64,000 nucleotides of DNA, taken from TOLSYN sp963849065 (GTDB lineage Bacteria > Acidobacteriota > Terriglobia > Terriglobales > Acidobacteriaceae). The notes under the pieces are model-generated. The model was not told the origin of the DNA and made no database searches. It was given only the letters and a program-made list of their open reading frames with translations. Of this stretch, positions 54,299 to 62,787 are shown piece by piece. The stretch's first letter is position 1, and each line of letters begins with the position of its first letter. The stretch is taken from NCBI GenBank assembly GCA_963849065.1, contig CAWKFM010000005.1:1116001-1180000 (forward strand), written 5' to 3'. The position numbers and the translations under genes are program-made.

Positions 54299-54751
54299 AT
54301 GGATACAAAACCAATCCTCGCCGCTCTTCTTTTGGAGCGTGACCGCCTCAATCAGGCAATCGCAGCATTGGAAGCGTTGGGCGACACCAGTGCAACCCCT
54401 AGCAAGCCCGGTCGGAAGCCAGCCGCCGCCACCGTGCCGACTGTGCCCAAGAAGAGAGTTGTAAGCGCAGCGGCTCGGAAGAAGATGGCCGATGCAGCCA
54501 AGCAGCGTTGGGCTGCCAAGAAGGCGGCTGAAAAGAAGCCTGCGGTCAAGGCTCCGGCTGCTAAAAAGACTATGAAGAAGGCCGCGACCAAGACCTCCAA
54601 GAAGCGGGTTGTGAGCCCTGAGAGCCGGAAGAAGATGGCCGAGGCGCAGCAGAAGCGTTGGGCGAAGAAGAAGCGGGCGGTGAAGGCTGCTGCAAAGAAA
54701 GCAGCGGCTCCGGTAGCCACGGCGGCGGTAAAGGAAGCCCCGAAGGCGTAG
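54299..54751 (+). CDS. Histone-H1-like Lys/Ala-rich protein with two copies of a basic motif
   Basis: 150 residues. After a short helix (1-28) the chain is Lys/Ala/Pro-rich. A 25-residue motif occurs twice, at 51-75 and 100-124: KKRVVS, then RKKMA, an A-rich turn and RWA-KK. Between copies there are KAPAAKK-type H1 linkers. The motif resembles the DNA-binding NUMOD3-like helix. AAGGAG precedes the ATG. With the HU-like gene just upstream, this looks like a nucleoid-structuring pair. Function is inferred from composition and repeat structure. Confidence 0.65.
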   Translation: MDTKPILAALLLERDRLNQAIAALEALGDTSATPSKPGRKPAAATVPTVPKKRVVSAAARKKMADAAKQRWAAKKAAEKKPAVKAPAAKKTMKKAATKTSKKRVVSPESRKKMAEAQQKRWAKKKRAVKAAAKKAAAPVATAAVKEAPKA

Positions 54752-54772
54752 TTGCGGGCGCAGAGGAGAAAG

Positions 54773-55093
54773 ATGGCGTCATGGTTTGAAGGGGTATCAA
54801 TATTGAGAAACTGGAAGACCAGAAACAAGACGCTGTGGCTTGCTCCGTTTGGCACTTCTGACAAGGGAGTGGGATTGGATGTGCGAGTCCGGTCAATATC
54901 ACCGTCGCAGGTGACCTTTGTATTTATGGAGTCGGAAGAGACGGTAGACGTGAAGATTGCTGGCGCAAGATTTGAAATAACCGATGATGCGCCGATAGAG
55001 GATATGCCCACTGGAAGATTTTCCCGATGCGTACAAATCTTCAGTTCAGACGGCTCCGCTGCTGTAATCGGGGAATACTCGGAGACAGTCTAG
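54773..55093 (+). CDS. Hypothetical protein, 106 residues
   Basis: ATG 54773 is preceded by AGAGGAG; the frame continues upstream but the ribosome site selects this start. Alternating hydrophobic and polar residues (VDVKIAGARFEITDDAP, CVQIFSSDGSAAVIGEY) suggest a small beta-rich domain. No signal peptide. No family recognised. It starts 21 bp after the H1-like gene. Confidence 0.5.
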   Translation: MASWFEGVSILRNWKTRNKTLWLAPFGTSDKGVGLDVRVRSISPSQVTFVFMESEETVDVKIAGARFEITDDAPIEDMPTGRFSRCVQIFSSDGSAAVIGEYSETV

Positions 55094-55157
55094 CAAACGC
55101 CGCACTTCGTGGTAATCCTGGCACCTCCACTGACGTTGCTTCTGCATCAGAAGGCAC

Positions 55158-55505
55158 ATGATGACAAAGCCGAATGTTTCACATGAGCATCTTTCAACGG
55201 TCGCACGGGAAGCCATGGCGCTTGTGGCCTTGGCCTTTCGAAACGCCCCCATTGAGAATGTCCACGCCGGAAAGGTCTGCCCCACCTGTGACGGCAACCC
55301 GGAGTATGCCCACATCGCGCCATACGAGATGCGGTTGATCACGAAGAACGCGGTTGACCACCTGTACACGTTCCTCCTCCTGAAGGAGAACGACAAAGCC
55401 GCATACGAGGCGCTCTTGGCTTTGGGAGCGAGGTACACAACGACGCGGGATGAACCATCGCTGACAAAGGCCATCCGGGGAATCTCCGACAGCTCTCCGA
55501 AATGA
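55158..55505 (+). CDS. Hypothetical protein with a CxxC pair
   Basis: 115 residues, starting with a helical part, then CPTCDGNPEYAHI (CxxC knuckle) and a helix-rich C-terminus with DHLYTFLLLKEN. No family recognised. Its stop overlaps the start of the CPXCG gene in ATGA, so the two are coupled. ATG at 55161 is an equal alternative start. Confidence 0.55.
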   Translation: MMTKPNVSHEHLSTVAREAMALVALAFRNAPIENVHAGKVCPTCDGNPEYAHIAPYEMRLITKNAVDHLYTFLLLKENDKAAYEALLALGARYTTTRDEPSLTKAIRGISDSSPK

Positions 55506-55681
55506 CATCAGGATTCCAATGCGCGGGCTGCGGGGAGTGGAACGTGACCACCGTTGATCCCTCTGCTGGAATGAAGCAGACCTACGTGGAGGATTGTCAG
55601 GTGTTCTGCAAGCCCAATGTACTTCGGGTGACGTGGGACAAATCTGCCGGGGAGTACACGATCTCCGCCGAGTTGGAGTGA
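55502..55681 (+). CDS. CPXCG-type cysteine-rich small protein
   Basis: 59 residues with Cys7/Cys10 (CAGCG), then VDPSAG, QTYVEDCQVFCKP (Cys32, Cys36) and a short beta end. This is the pattern of the CPXCG cysteine-rich family, normally CPYCGE, with the second Cys set CQVCC reduced here to CQVFC. Probably binds zinc. The ATG lies inside the stop of the preceding gene. Function of the family unknown. Confidence 0.75.
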   Translation: MTSGFQCAGCGEWNVTTVDPSAGMKQTYVEDCQVFCKPNVLRVTWDKSAGEYTISAELE

Positions 55682-55770
55682 ATTACTGAGTTTCCCTCCT
55701 CGAAGTGGTTGAGCAGCGCCATCGTGGAATGGGTGTATAGTTGCTCGCGAATGTTGGATTTGAGGTCAGC

Positions 55771-56013
55771 ATGAGCAAAGAAGATACCGTCAAGGTTGAA
55801 TTCACGGAGAAGGAGCTTCCGCTCATCCAAACGCTTATTGCCGACCGCATCGGCGGAGTTCCCTCGGAATACAGTCGGGAAACCTGCGTTGGAACGAAGG
55901 TGATGACTGCTTTGGCTGAGTTGCAGGCTGTAAAGTCACTCGGTTCTTCTTTCCTTTTTGGGGTGGAACGAAGTAACCCGATGGGGGAGATGTCACGCCT
56001 TCTTCGGTCCTGA
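55771..56013 (+). CDS. Small hypothetical protein
   Basis: 80 residues from ATG 55771 (GAGGT precedes it). VEFTEKELPLIQTLIADRIGG suggests a short beta strand and a helix; the rest is helical. No family recognised. Its end overlaps the convergent UPF0149 gene by 21 bp. Confidence 0.45.
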   Translation: MSKEDTVKVEFTEKELPLIQTLIADRIGGVPSEYSRETCVGTKVMTALAELQAVKSLGSSFLFGVERSNPMGEMSRLLRS

Positions 56014-56610
56014 ACTCTTCTTCGCAGCTTTGCGAGGTGGCTTTTTCTCCGTCCTGAAGTAGCGATATATGACCAGTACGCTATCAGCCAGCGCATCTAG
56101 CATTGCGTCCCGCTCCTCTGGCGTAACCGGAGCGTCGGCGATTGGATTTTCCTTATCCTCTGCGAGCACCATGGTCGGAATCAGTGCCTCGTTCCATTTG
56201 GTATCCGTAGCCAACTGCTCCCAAGGCTTCTCGCGTAACGCCATCCCTTGCATGAATCCAATTGCCCAATCCTGACCCGTCAACGTCCCATCCTCGGCTT
56301 CTCCCATCAATACCGGGTATGGCTCATCCCTCAGAAGGGTGGCGGCAATTGTGTTCCAGTGTCGGGAGATCAGAGTCAACGCTTCTTTAGCCTCATCAAC
56401 GGTTTTGAATCCGATCTGCTGAGGGTCGTCACCGCCCCAAAGATGAGGCAGGTACTCACTGGGTGGAACCACTTCTGGAGAGCAAATCAGAGCGCAGAAG
56501 AAGCCGTCGAGTTCTTCGAGACTCATCGCCTCGCCGGAGTTCAGGCAGTAGAGTATATCGTCCAATCGCTCAAGCTCGGCATCGGAAAGGGGCTGTGTGA
56601 GGGGCGGCAT
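55993..56610 (-). CDS. UPF0149/YecA-like protein without its SEC-C tail
   Basis: 205 residues, all helical. Family blocks: SLEELDGFFCALICSPEVV near 30-48 and DWAIGFMQGMALR near 118-130. UPF0149/YecA proteins usually end in a SEC-C motif; this one ends instead in a basic RKAAKKSSGPKKA tail, while an orphan SEC-C tail is found on the same strand at 50253. Role unknown. It overlaps the plus-strand gene end by 21 bp. Confidence 0.8.
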   Translation of the reverse strand: MPPLTQPLSDAELERLDDILYCLNSGEAMSLEELDGFFCALICSPEVVPPSEYLPHLWGGDDPQQIGFKTVDEAKEALTLISRHWNTIAATLLRDEPYPVLMGEAEDGTLTGQDWAIGFMQGMALREKPWEQLATDTKWNEALIPTMVLAEDKENPIADAPVTPEERDAMLDALADSVLVIYRYFRTEKKPPRKAAKKSSGPKKA

Positions 56611-56665
56611 CTGGAGATTCTACCTGATTGAATCACAATTTCGGGGAGGAGAGGAGCGCGAAGTC

Positions 56666-56788
56666 TCAGTGGCATGAAGGCATCAGCGCCTCGAAGTAGT
56701 CCATCAGCTTCATCCACGCGATGGTCGCCAGACCGAATGCCAGTACGACGAGACCTGCCGTGCCAACAATGATGAGTAGGGGGTTCAT
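56666..56788 (-). CDS. Small single-span membrane protein (40 residues)
   Basis: ATG 56788 to TGA 56666-56668. Hydrophobic residues 4-24 (LLIIVGTAGLVVLAFGLATI) form one membrane helix, followed by a short amphipathic end. AGGAG lies six bases before the ATG, a strong ribosome site. No family recognised. It is too short for ordinary gene finding. Confidence 0.6.
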   Translation of the reverse strand: MNPLLIIVGTAGLVVLAFGLATIAWMKLMDYFEALMPSCH

Positions 56789-56855
56789 AATGGGCTCCTA
56801 CCTTGGTTCAGATATTGGGAAACTCGGTTCATCGGTATTGGCTCAGGGAGACCAA

Positions 56856-56966
56856 ATGGAGCGCCAAGAGTTCGTCAAGGTCATGCAAGAGGTGCTCGAC
56901 TCGCTCCCGGAAGAATTCCGCATCCCCATCCGAAATGTCGCTGTGCTGGTGGAAGGCTTGCCATGA
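56856..56966 (+). pseudogene. Zincin-like (PF06262-type) N-terminal fragment
   Basis: 36 codons beginning MERQEFVKVMQEVLDSLPEE, then IRNVAVLVEG, the N-terminal block of small zincin-like metallopeptidases. The HExxH part is absent; a stop ends the frame at 56966. Nothing that looks like the rest follows. It overlaps no other gene. Confidence 0.5.
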
Positions 56967-57324
56967 TAGACGCGCCATCTGCTCTCGGCAGAGTTTCAAT
57001 GGCGCATGCGCAAATTGCCGAGTTTCTCTGCTCAATCGGCGTCTGGCTTCAATCGAAAGTTTCTATAACTATCATAAGCCGACATTATCAACCTTTCTGT
57101 AAGTCAATATCCCACATAGCGCAAGCAGCCTAGCGCGTCTCCTCGATGTTGAAGGGAACCATGAAAATACTGTGAATGTCGCACATCCCATGCTGCCACG
57201 CGCATCTTTCCGCATGCCGGAAGAATCTATAGCAAGCTCACGAAGAAGAATTGGGTACTCCCCTATCGCTTAATCAGGTAAGCAAACAGGTGAACCTATC
57301 TTTCTTTCATTTCAAGGAGGAGCC
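56967..57324. other. AT-rich gap before the tandem paralogue pair
   Basis: No gene. It contains GAATCTATA and CTCACG elements (about 57223-57243) that recur before the gene at 58240 in the same order, which suggests a shared promoter or duplicated leader. Confidence 0.45.
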
Positions 57325-57984
57325 ATGAATCCCAGAACCGTAGCAGCCAGAAGTGCCCCGCTGTCTTTCGTTGCAGCGAATGAAGATCAAACCTCGAATG
57401 ACGGATTCTCTGTTGATTTCCAAGACCTCTATAGCCTCGCAATGGATCAGGCGTTGGGGATTGAGAAAGAATCGCTCTCCCCAGTCGTCGGCTCCAAATC
57501 ATGCTTACTCGACCTCTATAAGAATTCTTTCTGCATCGCGTCTGTACTCAGCAATCATTCCGACACGGCGGCTCATGCCTTGGCATCCTGCGTGGAATTA
57601 CAGAGGGGTTTGATCGTGCTGCTGGCACCTCATGCCTTGTCTCAAGTGAGCACGGAGACGAGCTGTTCCAGCAGCCAAGACCAGCCGAATGAGGAAGAGT
57701 TGGCGTTCAGCATGGATATCGCACTTGGGGAGCGGTTCACCGCATCGGGCAGAATGCCCGCTTGCACCTCCAGCAAGCACACCCAGCCGGAACCAGAAGC
57801 GGTGGCGCAGGGCAGGGATGTCGCGGTAGAGGAACGCTTCGCAGTGCCGAACAGCATAGTCGCGAGCAGTCCGGCGATCACGCCCACCCGAAAGCGGCGT
57901 GTAAGCGACCGAATCGGAAACCGTCATCGGGTAGCGGGCGGGCGGCTGAATTTATCGTATGGCTCCCGCAAGGCGCACGGTTAA
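57325..57984 (+). CDS. Tandem paralogue A, unknown function
   Basis: 219 residues. Residues 25-150 match the downstream protein: VDFQDLYSLAMDQALGIEKE, a second helical stretch with AAHALASCVELQRG, and SMDIALGERFTA. No signal peptide. The C-terminal 60 residues are Arg-rich and differ from paralogue B, suggesting a frameshifted or replaced tail. AAGGAGGAG precedes ATG. A helical, phasin-like appearance is noted but no hallmark supports it. Confidence 0.6.
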   Translation: MNPRTVAARSAPLSFVAANEDQTSNDGFSVDFQDLYSLAMDQALGIEKESLSPVVGSKSCLLDLYKNSFCIASVLSNHSDTAAHALASCVELQRGLIVLLAPHALSQVSTETSCSSSQDQPNEEELAFSMDIALGERFTASGRMPACTSSKHTQPEPEAVAQGRDVAVEERFAVPNSIVASSPAITPTRKRRVSDRIGNRHRVAGGRLNLSYGSRKAHG

Positions 57985-58239
57985 TTGTGGATGTCGTCGT
58001 CCGAGGCTGTTCCTGTGCAAGGTACGCTTTCCTTCTGGTAGCGGCACACCGCGTGATGGCCGCGTTGACGAGAAAACGCTAGACGTAGCGTGATAATTGG
58101 CCATGTCCTCCTGCGTCTTACAACCTTTTCGGGTGCATCAGGAATCTATATCAGTCTCACGTAAGAACTCTAGAACCCAACAATCGCCTGACTAGTCAGG
58201 GAGCTGAGTAACCTAACCTATTTCCTTCAAGGAGGGAAG

Positions 58240-58749
58240 ATGAACCCCAAAACGAAGCCCGCCAGTTCCGCCAGCCATGCTCCGCTTTCCCCCATGAAGG
58301 ATCAGACCCCGGACGCCGAATTCATGGTTGACTTCCAAGACCTATTCGTCCTCGCGATGGATCAGGCGATTGGGATTGAGACGGCTTCACTTGCAGCAGT
58401 CGTCCGCTTGAATTCATGCGCGACTGATTCTTCTATGTATGCTGTCTGGTTCGCACCCGCGTTCGGCAGTCTATTTAACACGGCGGCTCAGGCTTTCGCG
58501 TCCTGCATGGAATTACAACTGAGACTGATGAGCCTGATGGCGTCTCATGTCAGCGACACGGTGGAGACCCTTACGGGCTTGCAAGTACAGGTCACAGCGG
58601 AAGTACTGGAACGCAGCATGGACATTGCAATCGGGGAGCGGTTCGCATTACCGAGTAGCATGGGCAGCAATTCCGGCGGTCAAGCTCAGACAATAGCGGA
58701 AGTTCCGGAATCCTATACGGAAGAGGCAATGGCGGTGGGGGCGGCATAA
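58240..58749 (+). CDS. Tandem paralogue B, unknown function
   Basis: 169 residues, related to the preceding protein over its whole length: VDFQDLFVLAMDQAIGIETA near 30-49, AAQAFASCMELQLRLMSLMA near 86-105, SMDIAIGERFALPS near 126-139. Helical and amphipathic. CAAGGAGGG precedes the ATG. The leader is alike too: GGAATCTATATCAG, TCTCACG and CCTTCAAGGAGG. This copy looks intact; A has a divergent tail. Family not recognised. Confidence 0.6.
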   Translation: MNPKTKPASSASHAPLSPMKDQTPDAEFMVDFQDLFVLAMDQAIGIETASLAAVVRLNSCATDSSMYAVWFAPAFGSLFNTAAQAFASCMELQLRLMSLMASHVSDTVETLTGLQVQVTAEVLERSMDIAIGERFALPSSMGSNSGGQAQTIAEVPESYTEEAMAVGAA

Positions 58750-58853
58750 GCATTCAACAAAGCGCAGGATTGATGGCAACCGTTACGGGCGGAGTTTAAC
58801 CTCCGCCGCCGCAAGCATCCGCATGACAGGCACTCCAGAACCCCACACAGCAA

Positions 58854-58882
58854 AGCCCCCCAGTCCAATCGATTGAGGGGCT
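58854..58882. terminator. Inverted repeat after paralogue B; no gene in 58750-59054
   Basis: AGCCCC (58854-58859) and GGGGCT (58877-58882) enclose the palindrome CAATCGATTG (58866-58875). No T run, so terminator function is uncertain. The remaining gap holds nothing recognisable. Confidence 0.4.
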
Positions 58883-59054
58883 CCAGAATTATGACCCGAA
58901 GGTCTTAACGCCGCCAATCGCGGTCACGCTCGTGCTCATTCCGCCACTTAATCACTGCACCTGTTGATTGCGGATGCAACCTCTGGCCGTGCGGATCGGT
59001 TCATAGGAGCAGCTATTCGCGTGAGTCGTCCTGAAAAAGGAGATTCCGGTCCAG

Positions 59055-59690
59055 ATGAATACAAAGTTGCTCTGTACTTTGCAGTTCTGCCTCGGACTTG
59101 CTGTTAGCGTACTTTGTGCGGTTGTCATTGCCATGATGTTCACTAGAACTCACTGGAAGCATGCAGCTCCGGTCTTGTTTGCGGTGGTGTTGGTGCTGCT
59201 GGCAAGTCGCTTTGGAGCGCCGATCATCGTGGCTGGGTCCTTGCTGGGGACGGCGATTTTCGTGCTGCTCTTGTTTTCCGCGCCTCCGCATTCGCTGCAT
59301 CTTGAGAATGAATCGGAGCGGGACCCCCTAGCGTGGATGATTCTGGTCTCGGTTTCGCTGTCATACCTTTTGTATCCTACGCGTAGCGGCGGCGACGGCA
59401 GTGTCCCTCGCGTAGCGGCGGGAGTGGCGTCTGAATCAGCGCGTGAGCCAGATGCTTGCCGGAGCCCAGATCAGAAGCTTGTTGCCGGGGAAAAAGCGGC
59501 CTCAGGTAGCGCGTCTGGAGGCAGCAGCTTTCGCCACGTTCCAGAAAGCCCCATCGGATGGTCTCTCGCCCTGCTGCTGACCATCGGTGGAATGATCTTG
59601 GACACACCTCGGGCGGGGAGTGTTTGGGATGGGGAGTTCTGGGATAGGACACGTTCGGAGGGTTCAACTATCGCGGGAGCAGTCCAATAG
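59055..59690 (+). CDS. Membrane protein with three N-terminal helices
   Basis: 211 residues. Membrane helices near 10-30, 38-55 and 58-76 and a fourth near 90-106 (AWMILVSVSLSYLLYP), the layout of an acidobacterial unknown often seen next to sensor proteins. After residue 106 the sequence is Gly/Ser/Arg-rich and low in information until a possible last helix (IGWSLALLLTIGGMIL). The tail may reflect a frameshift. Function unknown. Confidence 0.5.
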   Translation: MNTKLLCTLQFCLGLAVSVLCAVVIAMMFTRTHWKHAAPVLFAVVLVLLASRFGAPIIVAGSLLGTAIFVLLLFSAPPHSLHLENESERDPLAWMILVSVSLSYLLYPTRSGGDGSVPRVAAGVASESAREPDACRSPDQKLVAGEKAASGSASGGSSFRHVPESPIGWSLALLLTIGGMILDTPRAGSVWDGEFWDRTRSEGSTIAGAVQ

Positions 59691-59879
59691 AGCGACTGTC
59701 GAGCTTGCGGAAGAGCGCCCGGTGTTACTGCCGTTGTCAGGGTAGATGCTCAGCACCTGTGGAAACGTTGCCCGGAGACAGATTTCAACGATCGGTGCTC
59801 GAATAAGCAACAACTCTGCCTTCCGCCTCATCAGAATACAAACGAAGCCCGGCAGAAAGACGCACCACGGGAGTCTCAA

Positions 59880-60080
59880 ATGTTCAGCTTAGTCGATGCT
59901 CTGTTTGGCTGCGCTCACCGCCACTACACGTTCCCGATAACCGCTAAGAAGCCGGGGACACTGACGTCTGAAGGGAAACACTCAGCGACCACGTACATCG
60001 TCTGCTTAGACTGCGGCAAAGAGTTCCCCTACGACTGGCAGGAAATGAAAATGGTCGCGCCAGAGAAGGACGCGGCTTGA
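59880..60080 (+). CDS. Small zinc-binding acidobacterial protein
   Basis: 66 residues: FGCAHRHYTFPIT, then YIVCLDCGKEFPYDWQEMKM. The CLDCGKEF knuckle with the upstream Cys-His pair makes a probable zinc site. I recall conserved small proteins of this type (FGCxH...CLDCGKEF.YDW) from acidobacteria, of unknown function. No clear ribosome site, but the sequence is convincingly protein-like. The flanks 59691-59879 and 60081-60250 show no gene. Confidence 0.7.
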   Translation: MFSLVDALFGCAHRHYTFPITAKKPGTLTSEGKHSATTYIVCLDCGKEFPYDWQEMKMVAPEKDAA

Positions 60081-60250
60081 TGCAGTAGGTGCACTACAGC
60101 TTCAAGCCCAACACGCCCTCGTCGTAGACTCCATGAGTGTCATCATCGTCCGACATGCGGCGGCGAAGACCATTCCGCTCAGCCAGCGTGTAGGTCGAAT
60201 CAAATCCAAGGAAAGCTTTTGGCAAGGACGTGAGCCGCTCTCTTGGATGT

Positions 60251-60664
60251 CTAGGCGGCGTTGTCCGCAGCTCTTGAGCGCCGCCCCGTCGCCACGGTCA
60301 CTTCCCGCTGGGTTGTCATCTTTCGTGGTGCCGGGCGTCGGCTATTTTCAGCACCTGTAACGCTTAACACTTCACGCAATTTCATACGTGCCTTATGTAG
60401 CTGCGATTTGCTATTCCCCATGGCACAGCCCAACATTTCCGCGATGTCGCCATGCTCATAACCTTCGATGTCATGGAGCACGAAAATGCTGCGATAGCCG
60501 AGAGGAAGGTTTTCGATGGCGCGTTCCAGAATTACACGGTCGATAGAGCCAGACAGATTCTGGTCTGCGGCAGCAATTTCCTTCGGCTGGCAATCCTCTC
60601 CGTTGGGCTCCAGAGTCTCTTCGAGAGAAACCTCACGGAGTCTTGGGGTTGGCGCAGACAAACC
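60251..60664 (-). pseudogene. ECF sigma factor, C-terminal half
   Basis: The minus strand encodes RLREVSLEETLEP, then SIDRVILERAIENLPLGYRS, IFVLHDIEGYEHGDIAEMLG and SQLHKARMKLREVL, the sigma-70 region 4 of an ECF factor, with a basic tail. Region 2 is missing: at about 60650-60665 the homology stops and the opposite strand becomes RecQ-like. The frame is open beyond the junction to 61027, but that part is merely antisense to RecQ. Confidence 0.6.
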
Positions 60665-60962
60665 GTTTCGTTCACGGCTTTCGCCGCGATAACCTCGCAA
60701 TTGAGGTTGTCGAGACCGCGCCTTCGCAGCGGGCCGAGCTCGCCGGCGAGCTGTTGCGGGCGACGGAGCGCAGGCCGGCAATCGTCTACACACCCACGCG
60801 CAAGCAGGCCGAAAGCCTGGCAGGCGAACTTGCCGCCCACTTTCCCGCCGCTGCATATCACGCCGGGATCGATGCCGGACGCCGCCAGCAAGTTCAAGAG
60901 GAATTCCAAAAAGGCCGGATCCAGGTGATGGTGGCGACGATTGCCTTTGGCATGGGGATTCC
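60652..60962 (+). pseudogene. RecQ helicase internal fragment
   Basis: The plus frame shows NRFVHGFRRDNLAIEVVE, RPAIVYTPTRKQAESLAGEL, AAYHAGIDAGRRQQVQEEF and IQVMVATIAFGMGI, helicase motifs IV to V of RecQ. It stops after FGMGI, where RecQ goes on with DKxxVR. Both ends are missing, so it is an inactive fragment embedded in the ECF gene. Confidence 0.65.
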
Positions 60963-61625
60963 TGCGTCTGTCCATAGGGATAGATAGAGCGGTGCCAGAA
61001 AATAGAACGAGAGATTACTTTTGGCAATTCACGCCCATCTTCCGCATGGCTGATTGGAATGTCCCGACACTCCCGCTGGCTCTACATTGTCCGGGCGGCG
61101 CGCAAATCAGCGCTTACTCCCCAACTTGTGGTCGCCGGCGGTAGGGATCATGGGCATTTGAACGGAGTTCGAGAAGATTCGCGCCTCCATCGAAGTAGGT
61201 TTTCGAGGACAAGGCGAGGGTGAGGCAAGAGGCTCTGTACCGGAGGGAGTCCAGCGACTCGATCCTGCGGTCTCATCTCAGGTGATTTTCTACTTGCAAC
61301 AATTTCCAAACGGCGTTTAATGGGTCCAAGAACGCTACTCGCGCCCGGCCTTGGACTGAGGGCAGTGTCGGGGCACGAGGACTTTTTCAGGAACCCATAA
61401 GCGGGTGAAGGAGGGTATCGTATCGTAGCAATAGTCTCTGACATTCCATCTTCATTCAGCCTGGCTGCCGTGCCCTCTCACGGCGCTTGATAGCTCCTCC
61501 GATATTCACCCGGGCGCGGTCATCGACTGCGCCCGGTCTCGTGTCTAGGGTATCGACCAGCTCGTCAGCACCCGGAATCGACCCCGGCTCGAAGCTCAAG
61601 CCAGTTTTCTACGTGACCCGTGTCG
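60963..61625. other. Gap, no supported gene
   Basis: About 660 bp of mixed composition. Open frames inside do not resemble proteins and lack ribosome sites. It may hold decayed sequence from the RecQ-bearing insertion. Confidence 0.5.
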
Positions 61626-62315
61626 TCAGTTCAGAGAATTGGTTCGATGTTTCATTATTTCAGGGTCAGACACCGATACCTCTGTACCGATGCTGTCACC
61701 CTCCAACGACTGCAACTCGGAAATTTTCACGAGGAAGTTCGGGGATGTCCACATTGCTCGGTGTTGTTCGACCATTGCCGCGACGGAGTTTTGAAAGGTG
61801 TGTACATCCAGTTGCGGTTTGGCATTCAACTTAGCGTTCATGTCTTCCAGAACGTCGTTGAATGGTGCTTTGACAACAAAGCGCACCGAGGCTAGGCGGC
61901 CAGCAATGAACTGCGCGCTCCCACTGCCAAATTCTGCAGCAAACAGCGCATCCACCTCGACATCCCGCCCCGCGAGTGCTACCCGAATGTTATTGCAGCC
62001 TTCTGCGGTCATCGTGGCCAGAAACGATGAGGAAGATGAGTCGTACCCAGTCGCACTCTTCCTGCTGGCTTTATCGATTGCCTTCTTCACTTTCGAATCG
62101 TTGAAATAGGAATTGCAGTAATCGGTCGAAAGCATTCCGTTCTTCTCCGCCACTTTCGCGATCGAGAAGAACTCTTGCGCTGATTCTCCGATTCGGTGCT
62201 CCTTGAATGTGGGTTGAGTGTTCCGAGTAGGTTCGCCGGTTGGCTGCTCGGCGTGGAGAATCGCAGCCGTTCCTACCACCACTGCAAAGACAGTTAGAAA
62301 GCGGCTCAATGTCAT
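61626..62315 (-). CDS. Exported hypothetical protein
   Basis: 229 residues. MTLSRFLTVFAVVVGTAAIL ending at HAE is a Sec signal peptide. The mature part is helical with a single Cys pair and blocks such as GESAQEFFSIAKVAEKNGML and SVRFVVKAPFNDVLEDM. No family is recognised, but similar signal-bearing unknowns with an EFF-IAK block are common in acidobacteria. No gene is coupled to it. Confidence 0.65.
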   Translation of the reverse strand: MTLSRFLTVFAVVVGTAAILHAEQPTGEPTRNTQPTFKEHRIGESAQEFFSIAKVAEKNGMLSTDYCNSYFNDSKVKKAIDKASRKSATGYDSSSSSFLATMTAEGCNNIRVALAGRDVEVDALFAAEFGSGSAQFIAGRLASVRFVVKAPFNDVLEDMNAKLNAKPQLDVHTFQNSVAAMVEQHRAMWTSPNFLVKISELQSLEGDSIGTEVSVSDPEIMKHRTNSLN

Positions 62316-62451
62316 CGGATGACTCCGTGGGCTGGAATTTTATGCCTGCCAGCAGTTTACGTCAGAATCGAACTCCCGACGATGGGATTTGACTGGAGAC
62401 CAACCGGGCGCAGCTCTGACCCCTGTCCGCTGATCGACGGTACGCTCCGCT

Positions 62452-62787
62452 TCAGCCGTGCCGAAGCGCTGAGCGAGGCTTCGCCACCGGGATTGGGATG
62501 CGCTTAAGCAGGATGGTTCGAATCGCAATCCACCGGTCACGAACTTCAATACCCGTCGCAACTCGAACAAGTTTGAATAGAACCTTATTGGGAATGCGGT
62601 GGAACTGTGAAAGCCCAGCCAGAAACTCCAGCTCCACCGGATCTGATATTGGATTCAGATTGATGTCTGATATGGGCCGCGGTGCGACAGTCGGCTTACG
62701 AGCCATGCTTTTATGCAAGGCTTCGGCGTGATCTTCAAAATCTTCAAGGGTGAAAGTACGTCCCAGATGACAGTGAAAGTCGTCCAT
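62452..62787 (-). CDS. Hypothetical protein, 111 residues
   Basis: GAAAGGAC precedes the ATG at 62787. DDFHCHLGRTFTLEDFEDHA and VELEFLAGLSQFHRIPNKVL look protein-like and helical. No signal peptide or known domain. Confidence 0.45.
   Translation of the reverse strand: MDDFHCHLGRTFTLEDFEDHAEALHKSMARKPTVAPRPISDINLNPISDPVELEFLAGLSQFHRIPNKVLFKLVRVATGIEVRDRWIAIRTILLKRIPIPVAKPRSALRHG

Noticed and set aside
60665..61027. N-terminal half of the minus-strand ECF frame
   Set aside because: It is antisense to the RecQ fragment and has no sigma region 2 features.
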